Source of the DNA: DASUPK01 sp963833375
GTDB lineage: Bacteria; Actinomycetota; Thermoleophilia; Solirubrobacterales; 70-9
Length of the DNA stretch: 64,000 nucleotides
Direction: 5' to 3'
NCBI GenBank assembly: GCA_963833375.1
Contig: CAWHXR010000010.1
Location: 496,001 to 560,000 of the forward strand
The notes beneath the pieces are model-generated. The model saw only the letters and a program-made list of their open reading frames with translations, had not been told where the DNA came from and did no database searches. This document shows positions 21,375-27,659 of the stretch, one piece after another. How positions within the stretch are numbered: the first letter of the stretch is position 1; each line of letters starts with the position of its first letter. The position numbers were made by a program, and so were the translations under genes.

Positions 21375-23087
21375 TCAGGCTACCGGCTCAGGGGTCTCCG
21401 CCGGCGCGGGCCTGGAGGCGTCGTGACGACGTACGGCCTCCCGAATGTCGCGCAGCGGCTCGTCGCTGCGCACGTCTGGAACCACGTCGAAGTTGTGTGG
21501 CGGCGGGGGCGAGGTGGCAAACCACTCGAGCGTCTCGCCGGCCCACGGGTCGTGGCCGGCGCGGGTGCCGCCCCTGACCGAGAGGTACGCGTTGACGATC
21601 GAGAGGACGATCCCCAGCGCCAGCACGAACGCGCCGATCGTGGCGATCAGGTTGAGCGCGTCCAGGTGCTGGGCGTTGATCGCGTCGCTGGCCGCGAAGT
21701 ACTTGAAGATGTCGACCTGCTGACCCTCCAGCCCGGCGAGGAAGAGCGGAATGAAGGTGAGCTGCGCGCCGAGCACGATCAGCGCGACCGAGGGCTTCGC
21801 CAGCCCCTCGCCCATCATCCGCCCGGTCATCTTGGGGAACCAGTAGTAGAGAGCCGCGAACCCGCCCAGGACCGGCCCGCCGACGAGCACGTATCCGCTC
21901 GCAGCCGTCGAGGCAGTGGTGTCCGCGAGCAGCCAGTTGACCGGGATGACGCTCTGGATCAGCTCGCCGACCAGGCCGAAGCTGAGGGTCGAGATCGAGG
22001 CAAGGGCGAAGATCATCGGCGCCCGCATCCTCAGCACGCCGCCGGCGATCGTGCCGAGCCAGTTGACGAAGATCGCCCCGATCGGGATTGTGAGCAGCAG
22101 GGCCATCAGCATCGCGCCGTAGAGCCACCCAGCCGAGATCGAGGCGCTGTCCATGTTCTGCATCCAGGCGAGCAGACCGAGCGGCATGATCGCCGTCATC
22201 GAGGCCATCAGCGCGCCGCGCGAGAGCAGCGGCTTGCGCGAGAAGACCGGCAGGATCTCGGAGATCGCGCCGATCGTCGGCAGCAGGAAGATCAGGTAGC
22301 AGCCGGTGAAGAAGATCCAGCTCAGGTGCTGGTAGTAGATCGGCGCACCGCCCCCGCCCGGGTCGAAGAAGACGCCGCCGAAGTGGCGATCGATCTCCAG
22401 CATGACCAGCGCCGCCACCATCGCCGAGCCCGCCACGATCATCGTCCAACTCGAGACGGCGGCGGAGAAGCTGAAGGCGGGCAGCCTCCGCCAGGCGAGC
22501 CCCGGCGCCCGCAGCTTCGAGACAGTCACCGCGAGGTTGATCGCCTGGAGGACGTGTCCGAGGACCGTGAGGCCGACGGCGACTATCCAGACGTCGACTC
22601 CGTTGTTCTCGATGAAGACGGTGTCCGAGAGCGGCGGCCACGAGTTGAAGCCTGCCTCGGGCGGCGTGTAGACGAAGCTGATGTAGAGGAGCGCGCCGCC
22701 GAACACGTAGAGCCAGAGCGAGAAGGAGGCGAGCCGCGGGAAGGCCAGCGAGCGCGAACCGATCTGAAGCGGGACCACGTAGGTGTAGAGGCCGAATGCG
22801 AACGGCAGCGCGAAGAGGACGATCAGCGTGGCGCTCCCCACGGAGAGCAGCCGGTTGAAGGTGACCGGCTCGATCAGGTTGTTCTCCGGCACGCCGAGCT
22901 GCAGGCGGATCAGGAGAAACGAGACGATCCCGAGCACCAGGAAGGAAAGGGCGGCTCCAATGTAGATGCGGCCGACGTCCTTGTGATCGGAGCTCATCAC
23001 CATCTCGAGCCAGCGCGGGCGCGAGGGCGCTGGGCCGTCGGTGACGAGCTCGGGGCGCCGCGGGGCGAGTGTGCGTCCGTCGCTCAT
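21375..23087 (-). CDS. Ligand-less heme-copper oxidase subunit I homologue (pseudo-oxidase)
   Basis: 570 aa, full-length COX1 fold with 12 helices and intact framework motifs (SSDHKDVGRIYIG, LAFPRLASFSLW, YYWFPKMTGRM, HDPWAGETLEW, SPPPPHNFD). Yet every cofactor ligand is gone: helix II His is Gly84; HPEVY is T261-G-C-Y-L265; the HH pair is Gln310-Asn311; the helix X His pair is Ala396 and Gly398. Proton-channel residues are also replaced: D-channel Asp is Ser113 with Asn to Thr102 and Ala120, and the K-channel Lys is Ile339. The frame is uninterrupted, so it is maintained and probably structural or regulatory. One base overlaps the subunit II-like stop. Confidence 0.9.
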   Translation of the reverse strand: MSDGRTLAPRRPELVTDGPAPSRPRWLEMVMSSDHKDVGRIYIGAALSFLVLGIVSFLLIRLQLGVPENNLIEPVTFNRLLSVGSATLIVLFALPFAFGLYTYVVPLQIGSRSLAFPRLASFSLWLYVFGGALLYISFVYTPPEAGFNSWPPLSDTVFIENNGVDVWIVAVGLTVLGHVLQAINLAVTVSKLRAPGLAWRRLPAFSFSAAVSSWTMIVAGSAMVAALVMLEIDRHFGGVFFDPGGGGAPIYYQHLSWIFFTGCYLIFLLPTIGAISEILPVFSRKPLLSRGALMASMTAIMPLGLLAWMQNMDSASISAGWLYGAMLMALLLTIPIGAIFVNWLGTIAGGVLRMRAPMIFALASISTLSFGLVGELIQSVIPVNWLLADTTASTAASGYVLVGGPVLGGFAALYYWFPKMTGRMMGEGLAKPSVALIVLGAQLTFIPLFLAGLEGQQVDIFKYFAASDAINAQHLDALNLIATIGAFVLALGIVLSIVNAYLSVRGGTRAGHDPWAGETLEWFATSPPPPHNFDVVPDVRSDEPLRDIREAVRRHDASRPAPAETPEPVA

Positions 23088-23836
23088 CAGCTCTCCCCGT
23101 TCACCTTCTGCACGAAGGCCTGGGCTGCCTGGATGTCGGCGGCCTGCCGCTCGAGCCAGGCCTGGTAGGTCGGCACGTCGACCACCCGGACGCGCGTGCG
23201 CATCACGGCGTAGGAGGCGCCGGAGAAGGCGTAGCTGGCGCCGTCGTAGGTGCCCTGCTCATCGGCCCTGAACCAGGTCTGGTTGCTCTCGCCCGGGGTG
23301 GCGTCGAACTTGCCGCTCAGCCCCGGCACCCACCAGCGGTGGACGACGTCCGTCGAGCAGAGATGGAGCACCACCGTCGTGTCCACGGGGACCACCAGCT
23401 CGTAGTACGAGTAGGTGCCGTCCGGGTACTGATACCGCCAGATCCACTGTTGCCCGCAGGCCAGGATCTGGAGCGGCGCCGAGGTGGCCGGGACGGCGGG
23501 CAGATCGAGCGAGCGCTGGGCGGTCAGCCCCGCGGCGGCCTGCAACCCGTCCGGTCCGGAGGCCTCGACCTGCTTCGCGTTGTGCGTCTCGATCACGCCC
23601 AGGATGAAGGTGACCGCCACGATCGCCGCGAACACGCCGGCGGTGCCGATCTGCGCCGGGCGGCGGACCACCAGCCGCCGGGGCTCGCGGTCACGGGCGG
23701 AGCGGAACCGCATCACCATGGCGACGAGCGTCAGGTTGATGGCGACGAGCAGCACCAGGCCGATGACGACCATCACCCAGTAAAGGGTGTTGAGATCGTC
23801 CGCGTTGGGCGAGTGGGCGGTGTGGGGGCCGAGCAA
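23087..23836 (-). CDS. Subunit II homologue lacking CuA cysteines
   Basis: 249 aa: two membrane helices (residues 18-42 and 64-82), then a cupredoxin domain. The CuA motif region reads GTYDGASYAFSGASYAVM. Aligned to CxExCxxxHxxM, the two Cys are Ser201 and Ser205, the Glu is Ala203 and the His is Tyr209. Only Met212 and the first His (DVVH166RWWVP) remain. Without both bridging cysteines it cannot hold a binuclear copper centre. First gene of the operon, coupled to the ligand-less subunit I. The upstream 186 bases to the divergent R2-like gene should contain both promoters. Confidence 0.88.
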   Translation of the reverse strand: MLGPHTAHSPNADDLNTLYWVMVVIGLVLLVAINLTLVAMVMRFRSARDREPRRLVVRRPAQIGTAGVFAAIVAVTFILGVIETHNAKQVEASGPDGLQAAAGLTAQRSLDLPAVPATSAPLQILACGQQWIWRYQYPDGTYSYYELVVPVDTTVVLHLCSTDVVHRWWVPGLSGKFDATPGESNQTWFRADEQGTYDGASYAFSGASYAVMRTRVRVVDVPTYQAWLERQAADIQAAQAFVQKVNGES

Positions 23837-23971
23837 GGCGGCGTGAGTCTATTAGCTCGTCCCGCATGCACGACCCGATCGCGGCGCAGCCGCAGGCGAG
23901 CCGCTGGCGGGATTGTGGCTGGCTGGCTGGCCAAATGGCCCTCTGCTTCTGGCAGAATCGCGGGGCGTGGT

Positions 23972-23998
23972 CCGGCGGCGGTGTTGTGGCCGCCGAAC
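23972..23998 (+). repeat. Dispersed GC-rich hairpin repeat, copy 4
   Basis: CCGGCGGCGGTGTTGTGGCC followed by GCCGAAC. It differs from copies 2 and 3 by loss of one T in the loop; the 7-bp stem is intact. It sits in the leader of the SCP2-R2-like gene, 25 bases before its start codon. Confidence 0.55.
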
Positions 23999-24022
23999 AT
24001 GTCGGCCAGAAGGAGGACGAGG

Positions 24023-25813
24023 ATGTCGCGCAACGGCCCGGGCTCAGAGGGGACCGCGGCTCAGGCCCTTCGCCGGATGTCCGAGGCGGAGCCCGAGCTG
24101 GCAGCCCGGCTCGTCCTGCAGTCGCTGCCCGCCGCCGCCGCGTCCCTGCCCGCGGGCCTCAGCTACCGGCTTGAGCTCGAGGGGCTGGGTGCCTGGACCG
24201 TGAACCCGCTGGGCGACCGGGCCGAGGTCACCGAGTCCGCCCAGGGCGTGGATCTGAATGGAGCGGCGTTCGCGATCTCGACCGATCCGGCGACCCTCGC
24301 CCGCATCGCATCCGGCGCCAGTCCGATCGGCGCCATGGCCCGCGGCCGGATCAGGCTTCGCGGCCGGCGACGCAAGGCGCTGGCCCTGCGGCGCCTCTCT
24401 GGGGGCGCCGGTCCTCGCGACCTCGCCCGGCTTGGCCTTCCGATCGATCCCGACCTGGTCTTCCGCTCGCTCGCCTACGCGATCGAGCCGGAGTGGACCA
24501 GGGGCCACCGCTTCACCGTCGCCTACGACCTGGTCGGCGAGGGCGGCGGCGCGTGGCGGGTGGAGGTGAACGACGGAGACGTCCGCGTGGAGCGGGGCCT
24601 CGGCGAGCGCCCCGACGCGCTCGTCCGCATCCGCTACGGAGACTGGCTGCGGCTGCTCTCCGGCGAGATCAGTCCGTCCGACGCGATGCGACTCGGTCTC
24701 ACCGAGGTGGAGGGCAAGATCTTTCCCGTCACGCGGATGGGGCGCTGGATCGACCGCGCCGAGGGCGTCGACGAGCCGGAGCTCGCCCGCGAGGAGCGCC
24801 AGCGCCGCCTGCAGGCGGCGAACGCCGGCAGCTGGGGCAGCAGGGTGAGCTCGAACGGAGCGTCGGCCGATGCGGGCGACCCGGCGGAGTCCAAGCGGCC
24901 CAGGGGCGGCCTGATGAGCTACGAGCAGCTCTACGCCCTCTGGGAGCGCCAGAACTGGCGGGCGCACGAGCTCGACTTCTCGACGGACCGCGAGCACTGG
25001 CTCGTCAGCCCGGCCGAGTCGCAGCGGCACACGGCCTTCAGCGTCGGCAGCTTCTACGTCGGCGAGGAGAGGGTCACCGCCGACCTCGCCCCCTTCCTGC
25101 TGGCCGCGCCCAGCGGCGAGGTCGAGGCCTTTCTCGCCACGCAGCTGGTCGACGAGATGCGCCATGCCGTCTTCTTCGACCGCTGGGCGAGCGAGGTGAT
25201 GGGGCTCGAGTCGGGCAGCTTCCGCGCCCGCCTCCACGAGATCGAGGAGCGGATGCTCGGGCCATGGCGGTTTCTCTTCGACGACTCGCTCCGCGACATC
25301 GCCCACCGGATCAAGGCGAAGCCCGACGATCTCGAGCTCTTCGTCGAGGGCATCGTCACGTACCACATGGTCACCGAGGGGGTCCTTGCGATGCCGGGCC
25401 AGCGGATCATGATCCAGTACACCGAAGAGCACGACCTCTATCCGGGCTTCAACCAGGGCTTCCGACTGGTCGAGCAGGACGAGCACCGCCACATCGCCTT
25501 CGGAGTCCGCTTCCTGAAGGACGTCTGCGACGAGCGGCCAGAGATGAAGGGGGTGATCCTGCGGCGCCTGACGGAGCTCCTGCCGAAGGCTGCCGAGGTC
25601 TTCTGTCCTCCCGAGTCGGACGACCCGTCGGACTTCTTCTCCTACGGGCACCACTCCTCGCAGGTCTACGGCTTCGCCTATCAGGCGCTGAAGCGGCGCA
25701 TGACCGCGATCGGGATCGAGATCCCGCCGCCCGAGGAGCTCATGCCCGGCCCCGTGGATTTCGAGGGTCTCGCCGAGCGGCGGGTGCTGGCGACCGAGGC
25801 CGCGGCAAGATAG
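24023..25813 (+). CDS. Fusion: two SCP2 sterol-carrier-like domains plus R2-like diiron oxidase
   Basis: 596 aa from the ATG at 24023, after AGGAGGACGAGG; a longer open frame upstream is antisense to the oxidase-like genes. Residues about 40-135 and 150-255 are two SCP2-like lipid-binding modules (GLSYRLELEGLGAWTVN; ALVRIRYGDWLRLLSGEISP). From residue 298 (MSYEQLYALWERQNW) a ribonucleotide-reductase-R2-like four-helix bundle follows, with metal-site motifs E...DEMRH, EGIVTYHMVTEG and EQDEHRH. This resembles R2-like ligand-binding oxidases, which carry a bound fatty acid. Fusion to lipid-carrier domains supports a lipid substrate. No R1 subunit nearby, so nucleotide reduction is unlikely. Confidence 0.82.
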   Translation: MSRNGPGSEGTAAQALRRMSEAEPELAARLVLQSLPAAAASLPAGLSYRLELEGLGAWTVNPLGDRAEVTESAQGVDLNGAAFAISTDPATLARIASGASPIGAMARGRIRLRGRRRKALALRRLSGGAGPRDLARLGLPIDPDLVFRSLAYAIEPEWTRGHRFTVAYDLVGEGGGAWRVEVNDGDVRVERGLGERPDALVRIRYGDWLRLLSGEISPSDAMRLGLTEVEGKIFPVTRMGRWIDRAEGVDEPELAREERQRRLQAANAGSWGSRVSSNGASADAGDPAESKRPRGGLMSYEQLYALWERQNWRAHELDFSTDREHWLVSPAESQRHTAFSVGSFYVGEERVTADLAPFLLAAPSGEVEAFLATQLVDEMRHAVFFDRWASEVMGLESGSFRARLHEIEERMLGPWRFLFDDSLRDIAHRIKAKPDDLELFVEGIVTYHMVTEGVLAMPGQRIMIQYTEEHDLYPGFNQGFRLVEQDEHRHIAFGVRFLKDVCDERPEMKGVILRRLTELLPKAAEVFCPPESDDPSDFFSYGHHSSQVYGFAYQALKRRMTAIGIEIPPPEELMPGPVDFEGLAERRVLATEAAAR

Positions 25814-25871
25814 GAACGGCAGGCCCGCACACCCTCGTGGCCTGGACGGTGACCGAAGGACGCGAGGAGGG

Positions 25872-26009
25872 TCAGCGGAACGGCTGGCCCATGCCGAGCA
25901 TGTTGCCCTCGCTGTCGCGAAACCAGGCCGCGCGCTCTCCCTTGCCGCCCTCGCTCGGATAGTTGCCCTCGACCTCGGCGATCCCTTCGACGTTGGGCCC
26001 GAGGCTCAT
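25872..26009 (-). pseudogene. C-terminal remnant of a VOC/glyoxalase-family protein
   Basis: 45-codon ORF on the minus strand reading MSLGPNVEGIAEVEGN to GERAAWFRDSEGNMLGMGQPFR. The AWF-DSEGN-L-MGQP ending is the last strand of the vicinal-oxygen-chelate fold. The rest of the domain (about 70-80 residues) is missing, so this is a truncated leftover. The first codons of the following plus-strand gene lie just beyond it. Confidence 0.6.
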
Positions 26010-26037
26010 CGCTGCGGAACGTCATAGGGTCTGGTCC

Positions 26038-27633
26038 ATGAGCAGTGTCCGGGAGGTCACCTTCGAGCTCTTCCGGGAGCACGGGATGACGACGATCTTC
26101 GGCAATCCCGGCTCGACCGAGCTGCCGATGCTCGCCGAGTTCCCCGACGACTTCCGCTACGTCCTCGGCCTGCAGGAGGCCGTCGCGGTGGGGATGGCGG
26201 ACGGATACGCGCAGGCCTCGGGCCTGCCGACGCACGTCAATCTGCACACCGCGCCGGGGGTCGGCAACGGGATGGGGGCGATCTTCAATGCGCAGGCCAA
26301 CCACTCGCCCCTCGTGGTCACCGCCGGTCAGCAGGTCCGCGCCCAGATCACGATGCAGGCCAACCTGACCAACCGGGACGCCACCCGGGTCGTCCACCCG
26401 TTCGTCAAGTGGAGCTTCGAGCCGCCGCGGGCTCAGGACGTCCCCCACGCGATCGCCCGCGCGATCCACACGGCGTCGTTGGCGCCCAAGGGCCCCGCGT
26501 TCGTCTCCCTGCCGATGGACGACTGGACCGAGGAGGCCGAGGAGGAGTCCCGGCACGTCGTCGAGCGCAGCGTGGAGCCGCGCTCGGGCCCGGACCCCGA
26601 GGCGGTCCGGTCGCTCGCCAATCGCCTGGAGCAGGCGGCCAATCCGGTGCTGGTCGCCGGCCCCGACATCGACGCGAGCGGCGCCTGGGACCAGGCGGTC
26701 GCCCTGGCCGAGCGCCAGAGACTGCCGGTGTTCGCCTCGCCGGCGCCCGGCGGTGGGCGCCTCGGCTTCCCGGAGGGCCACCCGCTCTTCCAGGGGGTGC
26801 TGCCGCCCGCGATCGGGCCGGTCGCCGAGACGCTCAAGGGCCGCGACCTGATCCTGGTCGTCGGGTCCTCCGTCTTCCCGTACTACCCCTACATCCCGGG
26901 GCCGCTGCTCCCTGAGGGCGCCTCGCTGGTCGCGATCACCAGCGACCCCGACGAGGCGGCCCGCGCGCCGATGGGCGACGTGATCCTCGCCGACGTCGGC
27001 CTGGCGCTGCGCGCGCTGCTGGCCGAGGTGGGCGAGGCAAACCGCGCGGAGCCGACGCCGCTGCCGGAGCCGAGCGCCGGCGACGAGACCGATCCCCTGA
27101 CGCCAACCATGGTCCACAACACCCTCGCCCAGGTCTTCCCGCACGACGGGATCGTCGTGCTGGAGTCGCCGTCGAGCACACTCGCGCTGCGCAACCAGCT
27201 GCGTCTGTCCCAGCCGGGGAGCTACTTCTTCGGCGCGGGCGGGGGCCTCGGCTTCGGGCTGGCGGCGGCGATCGGAGTCCAGCTCGCCCAGCCCGACCGC
27301 CCGGTCGTCTGCGTGCTCGGGGAGGGCTCGGCCCAGTACGCGATCACGGGGTTCTGGACCGCCGCGGCCTACGACGTGCCGGTGAGCTTCCTGGTGCTGC
27401 GGAACGAGGAGTACTCGATCCTCAAGTGGTTCGCCGACCTCGAGGAGGTCAAGGGCGCGCCCGGCCTCGACCTTCCCGCGCTGGATGTCGCTGGGGTCGC
27501 GAAGGCCTACGGCGTCTCGTCTGCGGTCGTCTCCGGCCGCGAGGAGCTCCATGGGGCTCTCGAGAGCGCGATCGGCTCCGGCAAGCCGGAGCTCGTCGAG
27601 GTCCCGGTCAGCCCCGGGATGGCGCTCTTCTAG
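26038..27633 (+). CDS. mdlC: Benzoylformate decarboxylase-like ThDP enzyme
   Basis: 531 aa from the ATG at 26038. Three-domain ThDP-dependent decarboxylase. Catalytic signatures: GNPGSTELPML with the active-site Ser, the cofactor Glu in GLQEAVAVGMADGYA, NLHTAPGVGNGMG with the catalytic His, and the C-terminal ThDP/Mg motif beginning GEGSAQYAITGFW and ending with RNEEYSILKW. It converts 2-keto acids such as benzoylformate to the aldehyde plus CO2. The gene is followed after 26 bases by an FAD/Fe-S 2-hydroxyacid dehydrogenase, suggesting a two-step hydroxy-acid to aldehyde route. Oxalyl-CoA-type or other 2-keto acid specificity cannot be excluded. Confidence 0.82.
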   Translation: MSSVREVTFELFREHGMTTIFGNPGSTELPMLAEFPDDFRYVLGLQEAVAVGMADGYAQASGLPTHVNLHTAPGVGNGMGAIFNAQANHSPLVVTAGQQVRAQITMQANLTNRDATRVVHPFVKWSFEPPRAQDVPHAIARAIHTASLAPKGPAFVSLPMDDWTEEAEEESRHVVERSVEPRSGPDPEAVRSLANRLEQAANPVLVAGPDIDASGAWDQAVALAERQRLPVFASPAPGGGRLGFPEGHPLFQGVLPPAIGPVAETLKGRDLILVVGSSVFPYYPYIPGPLLPEGASLVAITSDPDEAARAPMGDVILADVGLALRALLAEVGEANRAEPTPLPEPSAGDETDPLTPTMVHNTLAQVFPHDGIVVLESPSSTLALRNQLRLSQPGSYFFGAGGGLGFGLAAAIGVQLAQPDRPVVCVLGEGSAQYAITGFWTAAAYDVPVSFLVLRNEEYSILKWFADLEEVKGAPGLDLPALDVAGVAKAYGVSSAVVSGREELHGALESAIGSGKPELVEVPVSPGMALF

Positions 27634-27659
27634 AGAGGCCGCCCCTTTAGGCTCCGCGC

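Noticed and set aside
23069..24022. Extension of the SCP2-R2 fusion upstream to 23069 (914 aa)
   Set aside because: The extra 318 codons are antisense to the subunit II-like gene and lack domains; a strong ribosome binding site marks the ATG at 24023.
24023..25813. Class I ribonucleotide reductase small subunit
   Set aside because: No large subunit gene and an SCP2 fusion; ligand-binding R2-like oxidase fits better.
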